Shown here: positions 1 to 8,609 of the stretch, in pieces | How the letters are laid out: every line of letters begins with the position of its first letter | Numbering within the stretch: position 1 is the first letter of the stretch | DNA from: Verrucomicrobiota bacterium | GTDB lineage: Bacteria > Verrucomicrobiota > Verrucomicrobiia > Verrucomicrobiales > DEV007 | Reading direction: 5' to 3' | DNA length: 64,000 bases | Assembly: GCA_018970725.1 (NCBI GenBank) | Contig: JAGWVU010000007.1 | Span: forward strand, 62,001-126,000 | The notes under the pieces: generated by a model | Databases searched by the model: none | What the model saw: the letters and a program-made list of their open reading frames with translations, nothing else | What the model was told of the DNA's origin: nothing | Made by a program: the position numbers and the translations under genes

Positions 1-2
1 GG

Positions 3-326
3 GGCGAGCATCTGCGCACCCTCAATCTCGGTCCTTTCAAGCCCTTTCGCCACAACTGCGCCACCCACGGCCAACAATTGGTCGAGGCCCTCCTTCCCAT
101 GGGCGAAAAACTGTGCGGCCCCCACCCCCTCGCCGACCTCCCGAAACGGCTGATGCGCAAGTCCGAACGCCAGTTCGGCAAGGTCACCACCGTCGCCATC
201 CCGCCGCAACCCGCTCCTCCCGGCGTCACCCAGTCCCAGAATTCCACCCTGCGGGTTTGCCCCGATCCAACCGCCATCCCGGAAGTCCGTCAGTTGCGCG
301 AGGTGCCGGAAATCAACGGCCGTTGA
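3..326 (+). CDS. C-terminal part of an unknown protein (5' end outside window)
   Basis: The frame is open from the first bases of the window to a TGA at 326, so this is the last 107 codons of a gene that starts upstream. I do not recognise the family. The visible part has a short cysteine/histidine-containing stretch, a basic segment and a proline-rich tail, with no membrane segment. Its last 14 bases overlap the 3' end of mutY on the opposite strand, so the two genes are convergent. An internal TTG at 78 could start a shorter ORF, but the frame continues upstream of it without a stop. Confidence 0.5.
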   Translation, partial: GEHLRTLNLGPFKPFRHNCATHGQQLVEALLPMGEKLCGPHPLADLPKRLMRKSERQFGKVTTVAIPPQPAPPGVTQSQNSTLRVCPDPTAIPEVRQLREVPEINGR

Positions 327-1416
327 ATCCCGCGTCCGCAACGAGGGAACGCAAAGCGCGGCGATACGGGGAACCCAGCGCCACCGATTCCAGCTCCGCC
401 CGCGAAACCCATCTGCCCTCGCCCCGGGGGAGCGCGGAGGCGGGCATCGCATGCACGTGCAGCCAAACGCGGTATCGGGTGATCGAATAGGCAAAGCGCA
501 GGAGGGGTTCCGCGTCCCCGTGTTCCTCCGCGGAAACCGGCGGCAACCGCCACAGGCCGGAACGGCGCGGACCACTCTCCACGCAGAGAAAGACACGATC
601 GCCCTCGCCCCGGAAATATCCGACGTGTTCCGCCACCTCCTCGATCCGGGCCCGCTCCCGCTTCACCGGGAGGTGCTCCGGGGCCCGCGCCGCGCAAAAA
701 CCGGCCACGGGACAGTCCGGACACTGCGGCCGCCGGACCTTGCAAAGCCGTTGCCCGATTTCCATCAAGCCGGACTGGAAACGACGCGCCCGCCGGGGAT
801 CCGTCAGACGACCGGACCATTCCGCCAGCTGCCTTCGGCCCGCGGGCCCCTCGATCGACCCGTTGAAATCGAAGAGCCGGGCCAGCACCCGCGCCACGTT
901 CCCGTCGATCATCGGTGCCGCGCGATCGAAGGCAAACGCCAGGATGGCCCCGGCCGTGTAATCCCCGACCCCGGGCAGCGCGCGGATCTCGGCCGGGTCC
1001 CGGGGAAAAAGACCGCCGTGCCGTGACACCACCGCCCGCGCGGCCTCCCGCAGGTGCCTCGCCCGCCGGTAGTAACCCAACCCCTCCCAAAGTTTCAGAA
1101 TCTCCTCGTCCGGGGCGTCCGCCAGCTCCCCGACCCCGGGAAACCGCCGCATCCACCGCTCGAAATACCCCCGCTCCAGGACCGTCTCGACCCGGGTCTG
1201 CTGCAGCATCAATTCCGAGACGAGGATGGCGTAAGGATCCGTGGTCTCACGCCAGGGATAGGGTCGCCCCACGGCATCGAACCACCCGACCACCGCCTCC
1301 CGGAACCCGTCCGGATCTTCGGTCGGCAACTCACGGCAAGGCGGCTTGCCGAATCCCGGGAGGTCGTCCGCCTCTTGCCTTGCGGCCGGGCGTCGGTTAG
1401 GTTGGAAATGTCTCAT
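313..1416 (-). CDS. mutY: A/G-specific adenine DNA glycosylase MutY
   Basis: Base-excision repair enzyme that removes adenine mispaired with 8-oxoguanine. From the ATG at 1416 the product is 367 residues. The catalytic glutamate is in SELMLQQT (E68). The helix-hairpin-helix is LPGVGDYTAGAI, with the tyrosine typical of MutY rather than the lysine of endonuclease III. The catalytic aspartate is in MIDGNVARV (D171). The [4Fe-4S] ligands are C225-x6-C232-x2-C235-x5-C241. The C-terminal ~120 residues fit the Nudix-like 8-oxoG recognition domain. An upstream in-frame ATG at 1440 would add eight residues; I prefer 1416 because homology begins well downstream and the divergent rnhC starts here. Confidence 0.93.
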   Translation of the reverse strand: MRHFQPNRRPAARQEADDLPGFGKPPCRELPTEDPDGFREAVVGWFDAVGRPYPWRETTDPYAILVSELMLQQTRVETVLERGYFERWMRRFPGVGELADAPDEEILKLWEGLGYYRRARHLREAARAVVSRHGGLFPRDPAEIRALPGVGDYTAGAILAFAFDRAAPMIDGNVARVLARLFDFNGSIEGPAGRRQLAEWSGRLTDPRRARRFQSGLMEIGQRLCKVRRPQCPDCPVAGFCAARAPEHLPVKRERARIEEVAEHVGYFRGEGDRVFLCVESGPRRSGLWRLPPVSAEEHGDAEPLLRFAYSITRYRVWLHVHAMPASALPRGEGRWVSRAELESVALGSPYRRALRSLVADAGFNGR

Positions 1417-2320
1417 GGCAAAAACCTCCCATACCGCCATCCTGACGGCAGCTCAAGCGGCGCGCCTTCGTGAAGTGCTCGAGGAAGACGGCTACGAATT
1501 CCAGCCGAAACCTCACACGCTCTTCGCCGCCAGCCGCGGAAAACTCTCCGTCGCGGTTTACGAGAAAGGGCCCAAGGTCTTGATCCAAGGCAAGGAGACG
1601 GAGGATTTCATCCGCTTCACTCTCGAGCCACGGGTCCTCGGAGAAGCCAGGCTCGGTTACGAGGAACTGCACCAACCCGAAATGTTCGCCCCACACATCG
1701 GAGTGGACGAAAGCGGCAAGGGCGATTTCTTCGGCCCTCTCGTGATCGCGGGGGTGTTCACCGACGCAGTCGCGGCCCGACATCTGCTGGAGGCCGGGAT
1801 CCAGGACAGCAAAACGATCCGTTCCGACGCCCGGATCCGGGCTCTCGCCGAGGTGGTCCGGCAGGCTCCGGGAGTCGCTTGGGAAGTGGTCTGCATCGGC
1901 CCGCGCCGTTACAACGATCTCTACGATAAATTCACCAACCTGAATCGTCTCCTCGCCTGGGGTCACGCCAAGGTCATCGAGGTGCTTCTGGATCGCAGAC
2001 CGGACTGCCCGCGCGCCCTGAGCGATCAGTTCGCCAATCCGAGGGAACTGGAGCGCGCCCTTCAGGATCGCGGCCGCGGCATCCTCCTCGAACAACGCAC
2101 CAAGGCGGAATCGGACATCGCCGTGGCGGCGGCCTCAATCCTCGCGCGGGAGTGTTTCATCAATTGGCTGCGGGACACTGGCAAAACCCTCGGAATCAAC
2201 CTGCCGCGGGGAGCCTCGTTGGAAATACAAGAACTGACAAAATCCCTGCAAACTAAACATGGGGATGATTTTCTTCGGGAAATCGGGAAGATGCACTTTC
2301 GGTTTGCAAAAACCCCCTAA
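1415..2320 (+). CDS. rnhC: Ribonuclease HIII
   Basis: Cleaves the RNA strand of RNA:DNA hybrids. The 301-residue product has an N-terminal substrate-binding (TBP-like) region of about 80 residues, then the RNase HII/HIII core opening with VDESGKGDFFGPLV (catalytic D98, E99). DSK and AESDIAVAAASILAR follow, the latter carrying a further conserved acid. DESGKGD rather than DEAGRG is the signature of type HIII. The ATG at 1415 has a purine-rich GGAA stretch upstream and overlaps the start codon of divergent mutY within one CATG. The ORF stays open further 5', but that extension reads through the mutY coding region and is not credible. Confidence 0.92.
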   Translation: MAKTSHTAILTAAQAARLREVLEEDGYEFQPKPHTLFAASRGKLSVAVYEKGPKVLIQGKETEDFIRFTLEPRVLGEARLGYEELHQPEMFAPHIGVDESGKGDFFGPLVIAGVFTDAVAARHLLEAGIQDSKTIRSDARIRALAEVVRQAPGVAWEVVCIGPRRYNDLYDKFTNLNRLLAWGHAKVIEVLLDRRPDCPRALSDQFANPRELERALQDRGRGILLEQRTKAESDIAVAAASILARECFINWLRDTGKTLGINLPRGASLEIQELTKSLQTKHGDDFLREIGKMHFRFAKTP

Positions 2321-2333
2321 AAGGCGGAATAGG

Positions 2334-2645
2334 ATGAGCATGCCTACCATAACCAAGCGTGATATCGTTCAGCAACTTGCCAGCCGCACCGGCCTGACTC
2401 AACAACAGGTTTTCGATGTCGTGCAAGGAATGCTCGATGAAATCACCACGCGCTTGGCTAATGGCGATCAGATCGTCATGCGCAACTTCGGCACGTTTCA
2501 CCTGCGTCGCACCAAACCAAGGGTCGGCCGCAATCCTTCCCGTCCGGAGAACAACGTGAACATCCCGGAACGCACCATCGTGCGTTTCAAACCCGGCAAG
2601 GAATTGCAAGGCAAAGTGCTTGAGGTCGTCCCGTCAGGGGAATGA
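2334..2645 (+). CDS. HU/IHF family DNA-binding protein
   Basis: Small nucleoid protein of 103 residues that bends DNA as a dimer. The family pattern is clear: TKRDIVQQLASRTGLTQQQV, then MRNFGTFHLRRTKPRVGRNP (the beta-arm entry, GRNP signature) and a C-terminal RTIVRFKPGKEL. The ATG at 2334 follows AAGGCGGAATAGG; a second ATG two codons later is possible. It lies 13 bases after rnhC on the same strand, so co-transcription is plausible. I cannot separate HU from IHF subunits by motif alone, so no symbol is given. Confidence 0.9.
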   Translation: MSMPTITKRDIVQQLASRTGLTQQQVFDVVQGMLDEITTRLANGDQIVMRNFGTFHLRRTKPRVGRNPSRPENNVNIPERTIVRFKPGKELQGKVLEVVPSGE

Positions 2646-2653
2646 CCGTAGCC

Positions 2654-3601
2654 TCACTTGACCAAACCCGAACTTAGCTGGGTCACCGCTTGACGCAGGC
2701 TGGTTAGACCGGCCTCCGCAGCCTGCAATTCGGCGGCCTGTTTTGCCGCCAGCTCACGGACCCCGTCCAAGGAACGCTGCAAGGCGCCGATCCTCTCCTC
2801 CCCGCGCACCGTCATCTCTTTGCGCCCGGCCTCAAGTTGCCCGATCTGCACCAAACGCTGATCGGCCAAAGCCCGCGCACTGGCCAGCTCCTGACGCGTC
2901 TGGGCCACCAAATCACGCTCTGAAGAAAGCTGTTGGGTCAGGGAATCCGCATCCCGCTTCCGCGCGTCCGCCAGATTCTGGACCGCCACCAACCGGGTCT
3001 GCGTGACTTGGCCGATCTCCGTCAACGCGGCGACTTCACTCTTCAGCCGACCGTTTTCCGCGCCGCGCTGGTCGGCCAAAGCAGCGAACGAGCGCGCTTC
3101 CTGCCGGGCGGCGGTCAATTCCGTGTGCAGGGTCGACTCCGCCTCACGCCCATCCGCCAGGCGCTGGGTCATCCCGGCCACCTGATAGGCAAATCCCTGA
3201 AGCCGCTCACGGTGGACAATCTCCGACTCGGCCTGCTCCTGCCGGGCCAACCGGGCCACCTCACGGACCTCGCGGATCTCGGACAAGAGTTTTTCCAACT
3301 CCGCGTCCAGCATCGCGTTGCGCTGCTCGGATTCATCGAGCCGGGCCTGCAGCGCGGACAATTCCGGGCTCCAATTCCGATTCGCCCCCCCCGCGCCTCC
3401 CGTTCCGGCGGCGGTCGTGGAAAGGAGGGCGGACCGCGTTTCGACCCGGTCGGGGTTCAGTCCTTTGAGCACTCCTGCCAGCATGATCAGCGGCAGTCCG
3501 ACGGCGACCGCGAGCGAGGCCAGCAGGTCGTTGCCCCGCGGGATCTCGACGATCTCGGACTCTGAGGCGAGGGGATGGGAATGGCCGGAAGAAGAGGGCA
3601 T
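2654..3601 (-). CDS. Single-pass membrane coiled-coil protein, unknown function
   Basis: 315 residues from the ATG at 3601. A short cytoplasmic N-terminus (about 30 residues) is followed by one hydrophobic segment (LLASLAVAVGLPLIMLAGVL). After a glycine/alanine linker come roughly 220 residues of heptad-like Glu/Gln/Arg/Ala/Leu sequence, a long coiled coil. No enzymatic motif is visible. It starts 37 bases after the end of the OmpA-like gene on the same strand, and both encode a transmembrane helix plus coiled coil, so the two probably act together in the envelope. The longer frame up to 3739 runs into the upstream gene and is rejected. Confidence 0.7.
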   Translation of the reverse strand: MPSSSGHSHPLASESEIVEIPRGNDLLASLAVAVGLPLIMLAGVLKGLNPDRVETRSALLSTTAAGTGGAGGANRNWSPELSALQARLDESEQRNAMLDAELEKLLSEIREVREVARLARQEQAESEIVHRERLQGFAYQVAGMTQRLADGREAESTLHTELTAARQEARSFAALADQRGAENGRLKSEVAALTEIGQVTQTRLVAVQNLADARKRDADSLTQQLSSERDLVAQTRQELASARALADQRLVQIGQLEAGRKEMTVRGEERIGALQRSLDGVRELAAKQAAELQAAEAGLTSLRQAVTQLSSGLVK

Positions 3602-3638
3602 GGCGGGTTCGGGGCTTCGGGTTGTCAAAAAAGGAGGT

Positions 3639-4976
3639 TCAGGGATCGATGCGCCAAAGTTCGACCACACGGTTCTTGGAGAGATCACCCGGGTCGAATT
3701 GGGACGTTTCACCGAAGAAAACCATTTGCACTTTCCCATCGCGGACGACCGGACGCACCAGATCGGCCACCGCTTGGGCGCGCCGGGAGGAAAGACCGTC
3801 GTTGTAGCCGGACTGGCCCTTCACCGATGCGTAACCCACCGCCAAAAGGTAGGCATTCGGAGCGATTCCGGAAACTGCGCGGTTCAGCGCGGCCGTTGCG
3901 CCGGGACCGGGCCGGGCTTCGGCATCGTCGAAGTGAATCCGGGCCACCAACGTACCCAAACGGTTGGATTGCACATAGGCGTCCCGCACCTCCACGGCCT
4001 CCCGGGCATGCGTCGAAAGTTTCAAGGTCTGGAAAAGAGGCACCGCCCCGATCCAAAGATCCCCGGGCTGCACCGCCTCCGCCGGCAACACGGTCCAATC
4101 CGAGGAACGGCGGAAGGCATCGGTGCGCCCCTCCTGGCGCGTCGCCGATTGCTTCTTCAATTGCTCCTCAAGGCCGCGGATCCGGTCTTGCGCCGCTTCC
4201 AGCTCTTTCCGAAGCCGGGGCAGCTCATCACCCGGAACGGCGGGAACCGCAGGGGAGACAGTGTCCGGTGGCATCGCCGGAGTCACGGGAACGGCCGGCG
4301 CCGTCTTCTGCCGCAGGATCATCCGCTCCAACTCGGCCACCGCCGCCTCACGATCCTTTTCGGCCGCAGCCAACCGCGTCTGCAATTTCCCGAGGTCGGC
4401 CCGCGCCTTTTGCAGCGCCACCCCTTCCTCCCGGGAAAGCCCGCGCAACTTCGCTTCAGAAGCTTTCAACCGCTCCACCTCGCCCCGGGCCGCCGCCAAC
4501 TCCCCCGCCCCTTCCGAGGCCCGCGCCTCGTGGCGCTTGTTCGTCCCGTTCAACTCCACCACCAAGTCCTTGAGAACGTTCATCTCCCGCTCCATGGCCG
4601 CCAGATCCGAGGCGGGAACCCATCCCGCCAATTTCTGCTCCTGCTGCGCCAGCCTCGCGCGCAACTCCGCGTTGTCGCTCTCCAACAGAGCCAGCCGGGC
4701 GGAAGACGCCCGCGCCGCCACCTCTGCCGCCGTCCCTCCCGTTCTCGCGACCACGGCGGGCACCTCCGGCAAAACCAGCTCCTCCGGCCCATCAAAAACC
4801 ACGGGCCCCGCGCTTGGCCGCCCCCCCCACACCGAAGGCACCAGCCCGGGGACTGCGCCCGGGGAAAACCAGGCGAACAACAGCGCGATGAGAATCAAGC
4901 CGAGAGCGAGCGCCATGAAGATCATGACGCGCTCTTCCTGCTCCCTGGTCTGGGAACCGATGGGGCTCGCACTCAT
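3639..4976 (-). CDS. Membrane-anchored coiled-coil protein with OmpA-like C-terminal domain
   Basis: 445 residues from the ATG at 4976 (a second ATG at 4997 adds seven). One N-terminal transmembrane helix (MIFMALALGLILIALLFAW) is followed by a long coiled coil (about residues 90-290) broken by a proline/valine-rich stretch. The C-terminal ~110 residues resemble the OmpA/MotB peptidoglycan-binding fold: LVARIHFDDAEA, a YNDGLSSRRAQAVADL motif and a terminal NRVVELWRI strand. Such proteins usually link the inner membrane to the cell wall. It is probably the first gene of a two-gene operon with the coiled-coil protein downstream. The partner complex is not identifiable. Confidence 0.72.
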   Translation of the reverse strand: MSASPIGSQTREQEERVMIFMALALGLILIALLFAWFSPGAVPGLVPSVWGGRPSAGPVVFDGPEELVLPEVPAVVARTGGTAAEVAARASSARLALLESDNAELRARLAQQEQKLAGWVPASDLAAMEREMNVLKDLVVELNGTNKRHEARASEGAGELAAARGEVERLKASEAKLRGLSREEGVALQKARADLGKLQTRLAAAEKDREAAVAELERMILRQKTAPAVPVTPAMPPDTVSPAVPAVPGDELPRLRKELEAAQDRIRGLEEQLKKQSATRQEGRTDAFRRSSDWTVLPAEAVQPGDLWIGAVPLFQTLKLSTHAREAVEVRDAYVQSNRLGTLVARIHFDDAEARPGPGATAALNRAVSGIAPNAYLLAVGYASVKGQSGYNDGLSSRRAQAVADLVRPVVRDGKVQMVFFGETSQFDPGDLSKNRVVELWRIDP

Positions 4977-4997
4977 GCGTTTATCATGCGGGGGCAA

Positions 4998-5080
4998 AGG
5001 GCCGACATCAAGCGGTTATTTAATAATTCTTAAATAACTACGATTATCGCAAAATTACTCATCTGATTTATATGGAGGTT
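4998..5080 (-). promoter_or_regulatory. AT-rich region upstream of the OmpA-like gene
   Basis: In a window of about 63% GC this stretch is conspicuously AT-rich (around 5020-5070: TTATTTAATAATTCTTAAATAACTACGATTATC). It lies directly upstream of the minus-strand OmpA-like gene and downstream of the VWA gene. It is the best visible place for a promoter of the two-gene coiled-coil operon. No -35/-10 pair is clear enough to name. Confidence 0.35.
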
Positions 5081-5139
5081 CTGACCTGCAGCAAGAGCAA
5101 TCACTGCTGCCCCTTGAACAGGCCGCACCGAGCTGGCTC

Positions 5140-7878
5140 TCAGCGCAACCGCTTCGCCCGGTCGAACCGGGAGCGTCTCCGGTCCACTTCCGCCGGGTCT
5201 CCGGCCGCGGCAGCTGCTTGGGCTGGTGCGGGGCCCTTGCCGGGCGCTGGCGCCGGAGCACCGGCTGGCGGGGCGGACTCCCGGGCCGGTATCGCCGACC
5301 GGTAAGCGCCGGAGGGAGCCGACCGGGGAGACGCCTTTTCGCCCCTGGCTCCACGGCCGAACGAAATCCGGTTCCACCCCAGCCGGGTGGCCAACGCCTC
5401 CGCCAAAATCAAGAGCAGGGCGGCGCCCAGAAGCCAGGGCTGGATGCTGGCGAATTCCTTGGTCTCCGGTTGCTGCCAGACATCCGCCAGATTGATCCGT
5501 TCCTGACCCCCGGATTGGGCGGCCACCTGACGCAACTCCTCGACCCGGCTCCGGTCAAAGGTCCACTCCGGACTGCCCCCCACCACCACCGGACCGAACG
5601 GGATCGCCAGATCGCCCACCTGCACCGCCCCGCGGGTCAGCACTCCGTGTTCCAGACTGGATTTGGCCCGGAAATGCCCGGGCTCGAGACGCTCCCAAGC
5701 CACTTCCCGGACGCTTCCCTCTCCGGTCTTCGCCCCGTCCGCAAGGAAAACCCGGGGCGGAACCGCCAGACGCTGGAACCAGGTATCGTCATGGAGGAGG
5801 TCGATGCTCAACTCGGTGCCATCCAGCCGGGTCCGCAACCCGAGACCGGGCGGCAGCATTTCCCCCATGAGCCAGCGGGTCAGGGTTTGCGCAAAGTCCG
5901 CCATTTGCGGCCAAGCCCGGGTGGCAGCGGAAAATTCCCCGCCCAAGGGAAAACAGACGGCGGCGGTCCGGCCCAACCCGCGCTGCACGCAGGCCACCAG
6001 CGGCGCCTTGTATTCGTCCGTGGTCAAGGCCATGACCGACGTCTGCGGCCGGGCATAACTCAAATTGTAACCGTCCACCCGGGAGAGCCAGGCCAGGCTG
6101 TCCCGGGAGATCTCCAGCCACCTCCCGCTCGGCACCAACCCGACCGCCTCCTTGATGAACATCGACCTCGCCACCGCCACCGTCTCCTGCGCGAAGATGT
6201 TCGGCACCGTGGTGGCGTCGTCCGTGAAGAACATCCGTCCCTTGCCCAGTTTCGCGATGTCCTTGAGCAGGGCCGCATCCACGTCTTTCTCCGTCCCCAG
6301 CCCGATCACGCTCACGGACGCCCCCTCAGAAACCATTTCCCCGACGAGCCGCTTGTAGTCCCCCGGTTCCTCGGAGTCCGCCGCATCGGAAAACAGGATG
6401 AGGTGCCGCTGCCCCACCTCGGCCTTCTTGAGGTCCTCCCAACCCGCCTTGAGCCCCTCGTAAACAAAAATCCCACCGCCCGTGCTGCCGATGCGCCGGA
6501 CCCGGTTCACGATCGAACCCCGGTTCGGCCCCACCACCGTCAGCGGAACTTCCCGGTGCGGCGAGCTGTCGACCGCGTGGACCGTGACAAAGTCGAAATC
6601 CCCGAGCAACTCCACCGCCCGGGCCGCCCCTTCGTTCGCCAAATCCATTTTGCTCCTCCCTCCGGCCACCGTGGCCGACATCGAACCGGAACGATCCATC
6701 ACAATCGCCATGGCCACCGCCAGCTTGCGGTGCTCCGCTTTCAACTCCATCGAAACCGGAAGCAGCGGATCGATCGACGATTCAAAATACCCTCCCGCCC
6801 CGAAACTGCGGGTTCCCCCCGCCATCAGAAGGCCGCCGCCCTGGCGCCGGACGAAAAAGTCGATGGACGCGAGGAAGTCCGACGGGATCTCATGGGCGGG
6901 CACATTGTTCAGGATCAACACCTTGGCCCCCGTCAACTGCCCCGCATGCAGCCCGGCCGGCTCCATGATCTTTTCCACCGTGAATCCCTGCGCCGAAAGA
7001 ATGCGTTGCAACGGATCGTCCTGATAACGGGTCACCAAGAGAACCCTCGGACCGGACACGATCTCCACCCATCCCTCGAACCGGTTGTTCCCTGAATAAG
7101 CGTCCTCCACGGACAACCGGGCCTCATAGCGGTGGGCCCCGGGCTCCACGAGACGCGCCGCGAACCGGAGCGATCCCGTCCCCCCCTTGATCTCCACCGT
7201 CTCCTCCCGCTCTTCCCCGCCATCCCGGGAAATCAAGACCGGCACGGTGCCGTCCCGGTTGCCGCGCACCTCGATTTCCACGATGAACGGTTCCCCGGGC
7301 CGCTTCCGGGATGGCAACCGCAGATCCAGAATCTGGTAGTCCGTCGCTTCCGGCGGAGCCACGAGGCGGAAATCCAGCGGAACCCCGGCGCCTTGCAGCT
7401 TCAAACCCACGTCCCCAAGCGGCTCCGTGGCATAACCATCGGTAAAAACCAGCATCCGCGCGTGCCGGTCCGGATCCAGCGAAGCCAGCGTCGTCTCGAT
7501 CGCCAACCGGGTCCGCGTATGGTTCGCCGCCCCGGCCACCGTGCCGGTCTCCGGTCCCGTCAATTCAACGGCCTCCCCGGAGAAATTGACCCAGCGGATC
7601 CGGTCGGACCTCGAGGGCATGGAACGCCGCAACAACTGTTCCCACTCCCGGAAGGAACGCTCCACGAGGGAGCCCGCCGATTGGGACCGGTCCACCAGCA
7701 CCCACAGGTCCATGCCCCGCTCCGTCCGGTTGATCCGCGGATCCGCCAGCACCAGGACCAACACCAGCAGGCAGGCCCCGCGCAACGGCCGCCAGAGACG
7801 GAGCCCCTTCCAAAACCAGCCGCAGATCAAAAGGACCGGCAGTAGGAAAAGCCATTGGGGAGAACTGAAGACGACCAT
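5140..7878 (-). CDS. VWA-domain membrane protein (BatA-like, glutamine-amidotransferase-like region)
   Basis: 912 residues from the ATG at 7878. Two N-terminal hydrophobic segments (WLFLLPVLLICGWF and ACLLVLVLVLA) and one near residues 820-840 (PWLLGAALLLILAEALA) indicate a membrane protein with a large domain between. A von Willebrand A domain with a complete MIDAS start (VMDRSGSMS, about residue 394) lies in the middle. Before it, KVLILNNVPA and the following glycine-rich segment resemble the class-I glutamine-amidotransferase-like region common in these long PVC proteins. The C-terminal ~90 residues are a low-complexity Pro/Ala/Arg tail. Metal-dependent protein binding at the periplasmic side is likely; the partner is unknown. 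Confidence 0.75.
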   Translation of the reverse strand: MVVFSSPQWLFLLPVLLICGWFWKGLRLWRPLRGACLLVLVLVLADPRINRTERGMDLWVLVDRSQSAGSLVERSFREWEQLLRRSMPSRSDRIRWVNFSGEAVELTGPETGTVAGAANHTRTRLAIETTLASLDPDRHARMLVFTDGYATEPLGDVGLKLQGAGVPLDFRLVAPPEATDYQILDLRLPSRKRPGEPFIVEIEVRGNRDGTVPVLISRDGGEEREETVEIKGGTGSLRFAARLVEPGAHRYEARLSVEDAYSGNNRFEGWVEIVSGPRVLLVTRYQDDPLQRILSAQGFTVEKIMEPAGLHAGQLTGAKVLILNNVPAHEIPSDFLASIDFFVRRQGGGLLMAGGTRSFGAGGYFESSIDPLLPVSMELKAEHRKLAVAMAIVMDRSGSMSATVAGGRSKMDLANEGAARAVELLGDFDFVTVHAVDSSPHREVPLTVVGPNRGSIVNRVRRIGSTGGGIFVYEGLKAGWEDLKKAEVGQRHLILFSDAADSEEPGDYKRLVGEMVSEGASVSVIGLGTEKDVDAALLKDIAKLGKGRMFFTDDATTVPNIFAQETVAVARSMFIKEAVGLVPSGRWLEISRDSLAWLSRVDGYNLSYARPQTSVMALTTDEYKAPLVACVQRGLGRTAAVCFPLGGEFSAATRAWPQMADFAQTLTRWLMGEMLPPGLGLRTRLDGTELSIDLLHDDTWFQRLAVPPRVFLADGAKTGEGSVREVAWERLEPGHFRAKSSLEHGVLTRGAVQVGDLAIPFGPVVVGGSPEWTFDRSRVEELRQVAAQSGGQERINLADVWQQPETKEFASIQPWLLGAALLLILAEALATRLGWNRISFGRGARGEKASPRSAPSGAYRSAIPARESAPPAGAPAPAPGKGPAPAQAAAAAGDPAEVDRRRSRFDRAKRLR

Positions 7879-7942
7879 GGGACCGGAGATAGACGCAAGC
7901 GCGGCAAAACCAAGGCAAGATTTCGTGCCAATGCCCCGAAAC

Positions 7943-8488
7943 TCAACCGGGCATCATCGGATGATTCTGCGCCAGATACAGCGCCGCCGCGATCTTGAAA
8001 TCCACCGCCACCCCTTCTTTTTGCCGTTTCGCCAGAAAATCCCGGACTTCGCCGATTCCCAGACAATGCCGCCGGATCCTCTCGCCCCCCACCCCGAAAT
8101 GTTCCAGATCCCGCACCTTGAGCAGCCCGGTCGCCAAAAAGAGGGTGACCATCTCATTGGTCAATCCTGCGGAACTCGGCCCGTCGCCAAGGCTGTGCCA
8201 GTGCCGCGCCTCGTAGCCCGTCTCCTCCAGCAGTTCCCGCCGCGCCGCCGACACCAACGGCTCATTCCCCCGAAGCGGCTCGTCCCCAGCCAAACCCGCG
8301 GGAAGTTCCAGCACGTTCCGCCCCAACGGAGGCCGGAACTGTTCCACCAGGAGGATCTCCCGACGCTCCGTGACCGCCAAAATCCCCACCACTCCGGTTC
8401 CCCTGGCCCGGCTCACAAACTCCCACCCCCCCACACTCCGCAACTGGAGGTGGCGGCCCGCATGCAAAATGTTCGCCTCGTCACTCAT
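7943..8488 (-). CDS. NUDIX hydrolase (ADP-ribose pyrophosphatase type)
   Basis: 181 residues from the ATG at 8488; a longer frame to 8548 lacks support. The catalytic Nudix segment is clear: ELPAGLAGDEP, then E-x7-RRELLEETGY, giving the metal-binding RELLEE helix. Between the usual glycine of the box (PAG) and the first glutamate there are about five extra residues. The upstream strand VGILAVTERREILLVEQFRPP is typical of ADP-ribose/nucleoside diphosphate sugar hydrolases. It lies 64 bases downstream of the VWA gene start on the same strand, but I see no functional link. Confidence 0.85.
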   Translation of the reverse strand: MSDEANILHAGRHLQLRSVGGWEFVSRARGTGVVGILAVTERREILLVEQFRPPLGRNVLELPAGLAGDEPLRGNEPLVSAARRELLEETGYEARHWHSLGDGPSSAGLTNEMVTLFLATGLLKVRDLEHFGVGGERIRRHCLGIGEVRDFLAKRQKEGVAVDFKIAAALYLAQNHPMMPG

Positions 8489-8609
8489 CCGCACCCGGTC
8501 CCGGACCGGGGACAACCTCGAACCAACCATGCGCGGGCCCGGACGCAACGAAAACCCCGGGAAAACTCCGCGCCGGACTCCTCCACCTTGCCCGGTTCCG
8601 GGGATTGCC

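Noticed and set aside
290-1156. Long minus-strand ORF of 288 residues in the mutY region
   Set aside because: It is an alternative frame of mutY with Gly/Arg/Pro-rich sequence and no motif; mutY has complete family signatures.
3318-5033. 571-residue plus-strand ORF
   Set aside because: Antisense to two minus-strand coiled-coil genes; Arg/Pro/His-rich and without support.
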